Shown here one piece after another: positions 30,536 through 37,790 of a DNA stretch of 64,000 nt. Origin of the DNA: Streptomyces sp. DvalAA-43 (GTDB lineage: Bacteria > Actinomycetota > Actinomycetes > Streptomycetales > Streptomycetaceae). The stretch spans positions 1 through 64,000 of the forward strand of contig NZ_FMBW01000071.1 of assembly GCF_900091725.1 (NCBI RefSeq), in the 5' to 3' direction. Numbering within the stretch: position 1 is the stretch's first letter; each line of letters begins with the position of its first letter. A model generated the notes under the pieces. That model was not told the origin of the DNA, searched no databases, and worked only from the letters and a program-made list of their open reading frames with translations. A program made the position numbers and the translations under genes.

Positions 30536-30963
30536 CGTTAATCGCTCCTCAGAGCGGTCAGGCAGTAAGGGGTCGGTCCCCTCCCTGTCCTTCCGCAGCT
30601 TAGTCCCGCAAGCGGGGACCGCTCATTCCAACTGCCGACACCGTCCTTGGCCTCCTGCCCCGAACGCCGACAACTTCTCCAACCCGATGGTGCGAGACGA
30701 TGTTCCCGCAGGCCAGGCAGATACCCCTTTCGCCAGTACGCCGATGGCGAACGTGAGATGCCCGAGCCTGCGTGTCGCCCCTCCCCACTAGGGATGTCTT
30801 ACCCGCAATTACAGACAGTCCATGCGGCGCGCGCCGGTTCCCTCCGCTACGGGCGAACACATTGACGCTCCCGAATGCGCCCCTACGCCCCCATCACGGA
30901 CACATGGCGCGCCCGCTCACGGACTCTGCGTAACCCTGGGGGTCTCCGGGCCGTTCTTCCGGC
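30536..30963. other. 428-base divergent intergenic region between clpC and an SCO3374-type gene
   Basis: It holds the clpC promoter on the minus strand and the ClgR box listed separately. I find no reading frame with protein-like composition, no tRNA and no stable long hairpin. The region is less GC-rich than its surroundings, consistent with a long regulatory leader. Confidence 0.5.
30735..30752. promoter_or_regulatory. ClgR-type operator upstream of clpC
   Basis: AGTACGCCGATGGCGAAC fits the actinobacterial ClgR consensus as I remember it (W-N-N-W-CGC-Y-N-A-N-R-GCG-W-W-S) at every position. A weaker relative, CCGCTACGGGCGAAC, lies at 30844-30858. ClgR activates clpC, clpP and lon genes in Streptomyces, so position and motif agree. 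Which of the two boxes is used depends on the transcription start, which I cannot place. Confidence 0.7.
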
Positions 30964-31569
30964 ATGGCCATCACCGTCCCGCCACCCCTGCCGTCGGCCA
31001 CCGGTGAGCGGGAGAGCGGCGAGAGCGCCCGGTGGGCGCAGTGGTACGAACGCGAGCTCGGCTGGGCGACGGCGGGGACCGCACCGGTGCGGTTGCTGAC
31101 CGGCCTGCGGTTCGACGTGCTCCAGGTGCCCGCGGCCGCCGGTCACGCGGCGCTGCGGCGGCTGGAGCGCACCGGGCCCGTGGCGCTGTCGGGCGCGCGG
31201 ATGAACCTGCTGGTCGCCGCGGGAAGCGCCGAGGAGCTGCCGGGGCTGCTCGACTGGCTGGAGTGGGGAGGCGTCGCCCTCGCGCTGACCGCCATCGGCG
31301 CGGGCGGCCGGATCACCGCGCCGGTGCCGCCCGGACGGATGGCGGGCCGGCCGGGGGCGGCCGCATGGCTGCGACCCCCCGGGCCACGACACGAGGAAGG
31401 GTCGGGACTCCCGGCCCTCGCCGCCCTCGGGAGCAGGGGTGGGGGTGCTCCCGATCTCGTACGGCTGGTGGACGCGGTGGCGACGGAATGCCACCGGGTC
31501 CGGTTGACGCGTGCCCGAACGGGGCCGTCGACGGATGGGTCGACAGCTCAGCCGTTGGCCTTCTCGTAA
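30964..31569 (+). CDS. SCO3374-family protein of unknown function
   Basis: 201 residues from ATG at 30964. Contains RWAQWYERELGWATAGTAPV, then GLRFDVLQVPAAAGHAALRRL and a hydrophobic stretch with GARMNLLVAAGSAEELPGLLDWLEW. This resembles the N-terminal part of primase-polymerase-like domains found in streptomycete proteins (GYEWPVGPR-type openings), a tentative comparison. The middle (~130-165) is glycine-rich and variable. It lies next to clpC, as I remember for SCO3374 in S. coelicolor. It runs 22 bases past the end of the convergent lsr2, so the two 3' ends overlap. Confidence 0.65.
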   Translation: MAITVPPPLPSATGERESGESARWAQWYERELGWATAGTAPVRLLTGLRFDVLQVPAAAGHAALRRLERTGPVALSGARMNLLVAAGSAEELPGLLDWLEWGGVALALTAIGAGGRITAPVPPGRMAGRPGAAAWLRPPGPRHEEGSGLPALAALGSRGGGAPDLVRLVDAVATECHRVRLTRARTGPSTDGSTAQPLAFS

Positions 31570-31883
31570 GCTTCGCGGATCTCCGCGGGAACACGGCCAC
31601 GGTCATTCACATTGTGGCCGTTCTCGCGGGCCCACTTACGGATCTCGGCGGTGTCCTTGTTGCCACCCGTGACGGCGCGGCCCTTGCCACGGCCACCCGC
31701 CGCGCGGCCACCCGTGCGCCGGCCACCCTTGGTGTACGGCTCAAGAAGACCACGGAGCTTGTCCGCGTTGCTCGTCGTGAGGTCAATCTCGTACGTCTTG
31801 CCATCGAGAGCGAACGTGACCGTCTCGTCCGCCTCGCCGCCGTCGAGGTCATCGACAAGAAGGACCTGAACCTTCTGTGCCAC
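31548..31883 (-). CDS. lsr2: nucleoid-associated xenogeneic silencer Lsr2
   Basis: 111 residues. The N-terminal dimerisation domain begins AQKVQVLLVDDLDGGEADET and includes the typical strand TVTFALDGKTYEIDLT. A basic glycine-rich linker (GGRRTGGRAAGGRGKGRA) leads to the C-terminal domain with the AT-hook-like RGR in NVNDRGRVPAEI. It binds AT-rich DNA and silences foreign genes and many biosynthetic clusters in Streptomyces. GTG at 31883 gives the family start and has AAAGGGAA upstream. The frame continues to an ATG at 31898 (MKGNP), which is possible but atypical. Confidence 0.96.
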   Translation of the reverse strand: MAQKVQVLLVDDLDGGEADETVTFALDGKTYEIDLTTSNADKLRGLLEPYTKGGRRTGGRAAGGRGKGRAVTGGNKDTAEIRKWARENGHNVNDRGRVPAEIREAYEKANG

Positions 31884-32040
31884 TGGATTCCCTTTCATCG
31901 AAAATGCAGTACGCGGAAAGGAAACCGCTTTTCCCCGGAAAACACAAACCCCCGGGAGAGGTTCAGGATCACGGGGAGACGGGAAACATGCGCGATTCGG
32001 ACATAGGGTTCCGGCTTCTTGTGGCAACCGCAGAAGACGG

Positions 32041-32598
32041 TCACAGATGCAGAAGCATCCGGCTGTTGCCCAAGGTGTTCGGCTTCACCCGTTCGAGACC
32101 CAGGAACTCTGCTACACCCTCGTCATAGGAACGCAGCAGCTCACTGTAGACATCTCCGTCGACCGGTGTCTCTCCGATCTCCACGAAGCCGTGCTTCGCG
32201 AAGAAGTCGACTTCGAAGGTGAGACAGAAAACCCGTCGCACACCGAGCCAGCGGGCGGTCTGCAACAACTTGTCCAGCACGTGATGGCCGACTCCGCCGC
32301 CCCTGATGCTGTGATCGACGGCGAGAGTACGCACTTCGGCGAGGTCTTCCCACATCACATGCAGTGCACCGCAGCCGATGACGCGGGCGTCCTCGTCGCG
32401 TTCCGCGATCCAGAACTCCTGGATGTCCTCGTAAAGCGTCACGGTCGCTTTGTCGAGCAGGATGCCTTCACGTACGTAGCCGTCGAGGAGGCGCCGGACC
32501 GATGCCACATCGCTGGTCCTGGCACGTCGGACGGTGACGGCCGTGTTTATGGCCGGCGGTTCGGTACGGGAATCGGCATGCGGAAGCTCTGAGGACAT
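32041..32598 (-). CDS. GNAT N-acetyltransferase, N-acetylglutamate synthase-like
   Basis: 185 residues. A single GNAT domain with TVRRARTSDVASVRRLLDGY at its start and the acetyl-CoA loop (VDHSIRGGGVGHHVLDKLL, motif A). CLTFEVDFFAKHGFVEIGETPV near the end is typical of the stand-alone N-acetylglutamate synthase (ArgA-type) of actinobacteria, which makes the first arginine intermediate. The N-terminal 20 residues are extra and probably disordered. It lies immediately downstream of the BlaI-type gene with a 9-base gap, so the two are probably co-transcribed. Confidence 0.83.
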   Translation of the reverse strand: MSSELPHADSRTEPPAINTAVTVRRARTSDVASVRRLLDGYVREGILLDKATVTLYEDIQEFWIAERDEDARVIGCGALHVMWEDLAEVRTLAVDHSIRGGGVGHHVLDKLLQTARWLGVRRVFCLTFEVDFFAKHGFVEIGETPVDGDVYSELLRSYDEGVAEFLGLERVKPNTLGNSRMLLHL

Positions 32599-32607
32599 AC
32601 CCCGACG

Positions 32608-33144
32608 CTATCGCCCGGCCCCCGGGCCCGTCCCATCGGCCGGATCTCCGGCCGGGCCTTCGGCCGCTTCTCCGGCCGGTTCACCGGTCGCCGCTCCGGC
32701 CGGTTCACCGGTCTGTTCAGCGGCTTGTTCGGCGGTCTGTCCACCGCTCTGTTCGGCGGGCGGGGGCTCGGCGGCCCCGGACAGCTTGGGCTGAACGACC
32801 CGCATGGCGTCCTGGAGGGCTTCGCGCTGCTCGGCGGACATCATGCCGAAGAAGGCGACAAGAGCGGCCGCCGGGTTGTCACTGCGCGACCATGCTTCGT
32901 TCATCAGTGCGGCCGCGTAGGCGGCGCGGGTGGAGACCGCCGTATATCTATATGCGCGGCCGTCGACTTCCCTGCGTACCCAGCCCTTCTGATGGAGATT
33001 GTCCATTACCGTCATGACGGTGGTGTAGGCGATGGAGCGTTCCTGCTGAAGGTCCTCAAGGACTTCCCGCACGGTCACCGGACGGTTCCATTGCCAGACC
33101 CGTGTCATCACGGCGTCTTCCAGATCTCCCAATGGGCGGGGCAC
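32608..33144 (-). CDS. BlaI/MecI/CopY-family transcriptional regulator
   Basis: 178 residues. Residues 1-120 are a standard BlaI winged helix: GDLEDAVMTRVWQWNRPVTVREVLEDL, then SIAYTTVMTVMDNLHQKGWV and REVDGRAYRYTAVSTR. In beta-lactamase systems these are cleaved by BlaR-type proteases; none is encoded here. After VVQPKLSG the C-terminal ~55 residues are an unusual Glu/Pro/Ala/Gly repeat (TGEPAGAATGEPAGEAAEGP) that looks disordered. Start ATG at 33144. Target genes unknown, though the downstream acetyltransferase is a candidate. Confidence 0.87.
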   Translation of the reverse strand: MPRPLGDLEDAVMTRVWQWNRPVTVREVLEDLQQERSIAYTTVMTVMDNLHQKGWVRREVDGRAYRYTAVSTRAAYAAALMNEAWSRSDNPAAALVAFFGMMSAEQREALQDAMRVVQPKLSGAAEPPPAEQSGGQTAEQAAEQTGEPAGAATGEPAGEAAEGPAGDPADGTGPGAGR

Positions 33145-33196
33145 AATGTCACTTTAGTGCCACATGCCTGGAATGACCGGCTTATTTGCGCGACAA

Positions 33197-33231
33197 AAGG
33201 GCGTACGGCTCCGGATGAGCCGTACGCCCTT
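33197..33231 (-). terminator. intrinsic terminator
   Basis: AAGGGCGTACGGCT (33197-33210) and AGCCGTACGCCCTT (33218-33231) form a perfect 14-bp stem with a 7-base loop. On the minus strand it ends in TTTT, giving a classical terminator directly behind the small membrane protein gene. Confidence 0.85.
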
Positions 33232-33252
33232 CGTGTGCTGCGGGTGCCGGAA

Positions 33253-33432
33253 TCAGGCGCCGTCGGTCCGCGGTGCCTGCTGGACCGACTCGGCGCGGCC
33301 GATCGCCAGGTCCACGGCCGCGTCCTCCTTGGCCTTGTTGGGACCGCCCTGGCTCTTGACGATCGTCACGACGAGGCCGATGAAGAAGGCGGCCATCACC
33401 ACGGGGGGTACGAGCGCGGATACATAGTCCAT
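33253..33432 (-). CDS. tiny single-pass membrane protein
   Basis: A 59-residue frame: MDYVSALVPPVVMAAFFIGL leading straight into VVTIVKSQGG, then a charged tail (NKAKEDAAVDLAIGRAES) ending TDGA. One membrane segment spans residues ~7-25, N-out/C-in by the positive-inside rule. It is followed by a proper terminator. The coding pattern fits the host (third positions almost all G or C). I know similar short proteins from this position in streptomycetes, but no function. Confidence 0.75.
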   Translation of the reverse strand: MDYVSALVPPVVMAAFFIGLVVTIVKSQGGPNKAKEDAAVDLAIGRAESVQQAPRTDGA

Positions 33433-33480
33433 GGCGTCCAGAGTAGCGAGGCCGGTACGGAGTTCCGCGTCGCCCCTCCG

Positions 33481-34095
33481 CTACCCGGCGGCGCGCTGCT
33501 GGGGCGGGGGCGCCGGGCGACGGCGGGGCGGGAAGACCTCCGAGGGCTTCGGCGCGGGGCGCCCGGACGGCCGGCCGGGCCGGGGCGGTGCCGCCGGGGC
33601 CTTGGGCTGTTCGGGTCCGTCGTCGGCGGCGGCCCGGCCGCCGGGCAGGGCCAGGAGCCGACTGCGCGGCGCGGGGGCCTTCGCCGACGCGGCGCGTCCG
33701 GCGAGGCGGGCCCGTACCGACCGTTCCGCGAGCACCTGACAGCGCTCCAGGAGCGCCGCGGCCACCGGTCTGTGGCGCAGGGCGCGCAGCGCCGCGAGGT
33801 CGTCGGGGCGGGGGTCGTATCCGCCCGCCAGGGCGTCCTGGAGCAGCTCCAGATAGCCGCTGACGGAGCCGGGGAGGGCGTTGCGGTAGCGGACGAGGTC
33901 GGCGAGGAGGAACGTGCGCAGCCGTCCCGCCTCGCCGACCGCCTCGTCCACGGCGCCGGCCAGTCGCAGGCAGTCCTGGACGTCCTCGTCCGGCAGGGGC
34001 ATCGGGTGAAGGGCGATGGCGAGGGCGCGTCGGAGCACACGCAGCTCGTCCGCGCTGAACGCCATACCGCCGCGTGATCCGTAAGGCGTGGGCAT
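33481..34095 (-). CDS. conserved streptomycete protein of unknown function
   Basis: 204 residues. Residues ~11-125 are a helical, leucine/alanine-rich domain (ELRVLRRALAIALHPMPLPDEDVQDCLRL and DLVRYRNALPGSVSGYLELLQDAL) with a conserved look. The last 80 residues are proline/arginine-rich (PPRRRPAPPPQQ). No membrane segment or signal peptide. Two ATGs are possible, 34095 and 34065. I chose the first because a TATTGT box lies 6 bases before it, suggesting a leaderless start. Neither has a ribosome site. The family name is unknown to me. Confidence 0.7.
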   Translation of the reverse strand: MPTPYGSRGGMAFSADELRVLRRALAIALHPMPLPDEDVQDCLRLAGAVDEAVGEAGRLRTFLLADLVRYRNALPGSVSGYLELLQDALAGGYDPRPDDLAALRALRHRPVAAALLERCQVLAERSVRARLAGRAASAKAPAPRSRLLALPGGRAAADDGPEQPKAPAAPPRPGRPSGRPAPKPSEVFPPRRRPAPPPQQRAAG

Positions 34096-34204
34096 GACGC
34101 GACAATACGTGCTAAATGGACAAAATCGGCTTAACTGGCCGTCGGCGGCGCGGCGGCGGCCCCCCTCCCCCGTGGGCCGTTCCCGCAGGTACGCCGCCTG
34201 TCCG

Positions 34205-35002
34205 CTACAGCCGGGACACGTTCCGCTCGTACACCAGACGCAGCCCGATGAGGGTGAGCCAGGGCTCGTGCTCGTCGATGACGGAGGACTCCCCCAACAC
34301 CATCGGCGCAAGGCCGCCCGTCGCGATGACGGTGACGTCGTCGGGGTCGGCCGCCAGCTCCCGCTTCATCCGTGCGACGACGCCGTCGACCTGGCCGGCG
34401 AAGCCGTAGATGATGCCCGACTGCATCGCCTCGACCGTGTTCTTGCCGATCACGCTGCGCGGCCGGGCCAGCTCGATCTTGCGGAGCTGGGCGCCCTTGA
34501 CGCCGAGCGCCTCGACCGAGATCTCGATGCCGGGCGCGATGACCCCACCGGTGTACTCGCCGCGCGCGGAGACCGCGTCGAAGGTGGTGGCCGTGCCGAA
34601 GTCGACGACGATCGCCGGGCCCCCGTACAGCTCGGCGGCGGCGGCCGCGTTGATGATGCGGTCCGTGCCGACCTCCTTCGGGTTGTCCATCAGGATCGGC
34701 ACGCCGGTCTTGATGCCCGGCTCGACGAGGACGGCGGGGACGTCGCCGTAGTAGCGGCGGGTCACCTCGCGCAGCTCGTGCAGGACGGCCGGGACCGTGG
34801 AGCAGATCGCGATGCCCTCGATGCCGTCGCCCAGCTCCATGCCCAGCAGCGGGTGCATGCCCATCAGGCCCTGGAGCAGCACGGCGAGTTCGTCGGCGGT
34901 ACGGCGGGCGTCGGTGGAGATCCGCCAGTGCTCGACGATCTCCTCGCCGTCGAACAGGCCGAGGACGGTGTGGGTGTTGCCGACGTCGATGGTGAGCAGC
35001 AT
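34205..35002 (-). CDS. coaX: type III pantothenate kinase
   Basis: 265 residues. First step of CoA synthesis from pantothenate. N-terminal phosphate loop LTIDVGNTHTVLGLF, then GTDRIINAAAAAELYG with the catalytic aspartate, DFGTATTFDAVS, and GGVIAPGIEISVEAL, all family signatures of the ASKHA-fold CoaX. Its ATG shares one base with the nadC stop (TGATG), so translation is coupled. It is the last gene of the five-gene minus-strand cofactor operon. Confidence 0.96.
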   Translation of the reverse strand: MLLTIDVGNTHTVLGLFDGEEIVEHWRISTDARRTADELAVLLQGLMGMHPLLGMELGDGIEGIAICSTVPAVLHELREVTRRYYGDVPAVLVEPGIKTGVPILMDNPKEVGTDRIINAAAAAELYGGPAIVVDFGTATTFDAVSARGEYTGGVIAPGIEISVEALGVKGAQLRKIELARPRSVIGKNTVEAMQSGIIYGFAGQVDGVVARMKRELAADPDDVTVIATGGLAPMVLGESSVIDEHEPWLTLIGLRLVYERNVSRL

Positions 35003-36045
35003 CAGGCGTCGGCCCCGTCGGTGTCGCGGAAGTCCAGGCCGATGTCGAGGATCGGCGAGGAGTGGGTGAGCGCGCCGACGGCCAGGTAGTCGACGCCCGC
35101 CTCGGCGTAGGCGCGGGCGGTGTCGAGGGAGAGCCGGCCGGAGGACTCCAGGACCGCGCGGCCGCCGACCAGGGCGACCGCCTCGACCGTCTGCAGCGGG
35201 GTGAAGTTGTCCAGCAGGATCAGGTCGGCACCCGCGTCGATCACCTCGCGGACCTGCTGGAGGGTGTCGACCTCGACCTCGATCGGTACGTCCGGGAACT
35301 CGTCCCGTACCCGCTTGAAGGCCTCGGCCACGCCGCCCGCCGCGATCACGTGGTTGTCCTTGACCAGCGCCGCGTCCGAGAGCGACATGCGGTGGTTGAC
35401 GCCGCCGCCGCAGCGCACCGCGTACTTCTCCATGGCGCGCAGGCCCGGGGTGGTCTTGCGGGTGTCGCGGACCTTGGCCTTCGTGCCTTCGAGCACGTCG
35501 GCCCAGGCGCGGGTGGCGGTCGCGATGCCGGAGAGCCTGCACAGCAGGTTGAGCGCGCTGCGCTCGCCGGTGAGCAGGTCGCGGGTGCGGGTGGTGACGG
35601 TCAGCAGCTTCTGGCCGGGGGCGACCCGGTCGCCGTCCTCGACATGGCGCTCGACCGCGAACTCGTCCGTGCAGACGATGGACAGGACCGCCTCGGCGAC
35701 GCGGAGACCGGCCACGACGCCCGCCTCGCGGGCGGTGAAGTCACCGGTGGCCACGGCGTCCTCGGCGACGGTCGCGACGGTGGTGACGTCCACCCCGCCG
35801 TCGAGGTCCTCCGCGATGGCGACGTGGGCGACGTCCTCGACCTGGACCGGGTCCAGGCCCGCGTCGGCGAGGAGCTGGGTCAGGGCGGGGTCGAGGCCGC
35901 ACTCCAGCGGGTCGGCCTCGTAGTAGTCGTCCCCGCCGCAGCCGCAGCCGTCCCCGCAGCCGCCCGCGGACGGTGCGGGCGCGCCGATCTGGATCAGCGG
36001 TACGTCCACGGGTGTGGGGCGCGGATTCTCTTCGGGCGTGCTCAC
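35002..36045 (-). CDS. nadC: nicotinate-nucleotide pyrophosphorylase (quinolinate phosphoribosyltransferase)
   Basis: 347 residues. Converts quinolinate and PRPP to nicotinate mononucleotide. The barrel domain includes RKTTPGLRAMEKYAVRCGGG, HRMSLSDAALVKDNHV, VEVEVDTLQQ, LILLDNF and SGRLSLDTARAYAEAGVD, all substrate-binding motifs of the family. It is ~50 residues longer than usual at the N-terminus, which holds a compact cysteine cluster (GGCGDGCGCGGDDYY) not needed for catalysis. GTG at 36045 is 2 bases downstream of the nadB stop. The quinolinate synthase gene nadA is not in this cluster. Confidence 0.95.
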   Translation of the reverse strand: MSTPEENPRPTPVDVPLIQIGAPAPSAGGCGDGCGCGGDDYYEADPLECGLDPALTQLLADAGLDPVQVEDVAHVAIAEDLDGGVDVTTVATVAEDAVATGDFTAREAGVVAGLRVAEAVLSIVCTDEFAVERHVEDGDRVAPGQKLLTVTTRTRDLLTGERSALNLLCRLSGIATATRAWADVLEGTKAKVRDTRKTTPGLRAMEKYAVRCGGGVNHRMSLSDAALVKDNHVIAAGGVAEAFKRVRDEFPDVPIEVEVDTLQQVREVIDAGADLILLDNFTPLQTVEAVALVGGRAVLESSGRLSLDTARAYAEAGVDYLAVGALTHSSPILDIGLDFRDTDGADA

Positions 36046-36047
36046 GG

Positions 36048-37790
36048 TTACGGCTCCTCGGTGACGTCGGCGGGGTGGGTCGGGGGTGCTGCTGCGCAGT
36101 CTGGTGCCTGCGTGGGGCGTACGGGCCCGAATGCCTGGGTCTCCGTCCGGCGGAGGACCGGGCGGCGCTCCGGGGTGAGCCGGACGACGAGGTGGCGGCG
36201 CCAGTTCTCGTCGTCGCGCTCGGGCCGGTCCTCGCGCCAGTGGCAGCCGCGGGTCTCCTCGCGCTGACGGGCGGCGGCGACCAGGACGCGCGAGACGAGC
36301 AGCAGGTTGGTGACCTCCCACGCCTCGACGCCGGGCACCGCGACCTTGGGCTCGTCCGCCTCGACGGCCAGGGCGGCGCTGTTGTGGAGGGCCTCCAGCT
36401 CGTCGGCGGCGGTGGCCAGGGACTCGGCGGAGCGGAGCACTCCGGCACCCCGGGTCATGATGCGCTGGATCGTGGACCGGGCCTCCGGGGCGATCAGCGG
36501 GGAGGGCGTGCGCGGGGTGCCGGTCTCCGCGGCGCCCGCGCGCGGGCGGTCCTCGACGATGTCCGCCGCGATGCGCTCGGCGAAGACGAGGCCCTCCAGG
36601 AGGGAGTTGGAAGCCAGCCGGTTCGCGCCGTGCACGCCGGTGCAGGCGACCTCGCCGCAGGCGTACAGACCGGGCACCGTCGTACGCCCGCGCAGGTCGG
36701 TGCGGATGCCGCCGGAGGCGTAGTGCGCGGCGGGGGCGACCGGGATCGGCTCGGTGACCGGGTCGATGCCGTGGGCGCGGCAGGCCGCCAGGATCGTGGG
36801 GAAACGCTGCTCCCACATCTCGGCGCCGAAGTGACGGGCGTCGAGATACATGTGCGCGGTGCCGTGCAGTTCCATCCGGCGGGTGATGGCCTTGGCGACG
36901 ATGTCGCGCGGGGCCAGCTCGGCCAGCTCGTGCTGCCCCAGCATGAAGCGGGTGCCGGACGCGTCGACGAGATGGGCGCCCTCGCCCCGTACCGCCTCCG
37001 ACACCAGGGGCTGCTGGCCCTCGGAGCCGGAGCCGAGGAAGAGGACCGTCGGGTGGAACTGGACGAACTCCAGGTCGGAGACCTCCGCTCCGGCCCGCAG
37101 CGCCAGCGCCACCCCGTCGCCGGTGGAGACGGCCGGGTTGGTGGTGGCGGAGAAGACCTGGCCCATGCCGCCGGTGGCGAGGACCACCGCGGGGGCGCGG
37201 ACCGCGCCGACGCCGTCGTGCTGGCCCTCGCCCATGACGTGCAGGGTGACGCCCGCGGTACGTCCTTCGGCGTCGGTGAGGAGGTCCAGGACCAGCGCGT
37301 TCTCGATGGTGTGCAGGGCGGCCTCGCGGACCGCCTCGACCAGGGCCCGGGAGATCTCGGCGCCCGTGGCGTCGCCGCCCGCGTGGGCGATGCGGCGGCG
37401 GTGATGGCCTCCCTCGCGGGTCAGCGCGATGTCGCCGCTCTCCGTGGTGTCGAAGTGGGCACCGGTCCCGATCAGCCGGCGAACGGCGTCCGGGCCCTCG
37501 GTGACCAGCGTCCGGACCGCCGCCTCGTCACAGAGACCGGCGCCCGCGACCAGGGTGTCGTCGAGGTGCTGCTCGGGGGTGTCGCCCTCGCCGAGCGCGG
37601 CCGCGATGCCGCCCTGCGCCCAGCGGGTGGAGCCGTCGTCGAGACGGGCCTTGGTGACGACGACGGTGGCGAGGCCCGCCGCCGCGCAGCGCAGTGCGGT
37701 GGTGAGACCGGCCACGCCGGAGCCGACCACCACGACGTCGGCGTCGAGGGACCAGCCGGGGGCGGGGGCGGTCAGCCGTATTCCGGTCAC
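36048..37790 (-). CDS. nadB: L-aspartate oxidase
   Basis: 580 residues. Oxidises aspartate to iminoaspartate, the first step of de novo NAD synthesis. FAD Rossmann motif VVVVGSGVAGLTTALRCAAAG, then GGIAAALGEGDTPEQHL, REGGHHRRRI with active-site residues, HPTVLF, and HYASGGIRTDLRGRTTVPGLYACGE in the flavoprotein core. The C-terminal helical domain has SATIQRIM-type sequence and RGCHWREDRPERDD. GTG at 37790 overlaps the panC stop by four bases (GTGA). Confidence 0.96.
   Translation of the reverse strand: MTGIRLTAPAPGWSLDADVVVVGSGVAGLTTALRCAAAGLATVVVTKARLDDGSTRWAQGGIAAALGEGDTPEQHLDDTLVAGAGLCDEAAVRTLVTEGPDAVRRLIGTGAHFDTTESGDIALTREGGHHRRRIAHAGGDATGAEISRALVEAVREAALHTIENALVLDLLTDAEGRTAGVTLHVMGEGQHDGVGAVRAPAVVLATGGMGQVFSATTNPAVSTGDGVALALRAGAEVSDLEFVQFHPTVLFLGSGSEGQQPLVSEAVRGEGAHLVDASGTRFMLGQHELAELAPRDIVAKAITRRMELHGTAHMYLDARHFGAEMWEQRFPTILAACRAHGIDPVTEPIPVAPAAHYASGGIRTDLRGRTTVPGLYACGEVACTGVHGANRLASNSLLEGLVFAERIAADIVEDRPRAGAAETGTPRTPSPLIAPEARSTIQRIMTRGAGVLRSAESLATAADELEALHNSAALAVEADEPKVAVPGVEAWEVTNLLLVSRVLVAAARQREETRGCHWREDRPERDDENWRRHLVVRLTPERRPVLRRTETQAFGPVRPTQAPDCAAAPPTHPADVTEEP

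Noticed and set aside
36048..36060. Separate promoter for nadC.
   Set aside because: The gap to nadB is two bases and nothing promoter-like is seen within nadB near its end that I could distinguish from coding sequence.
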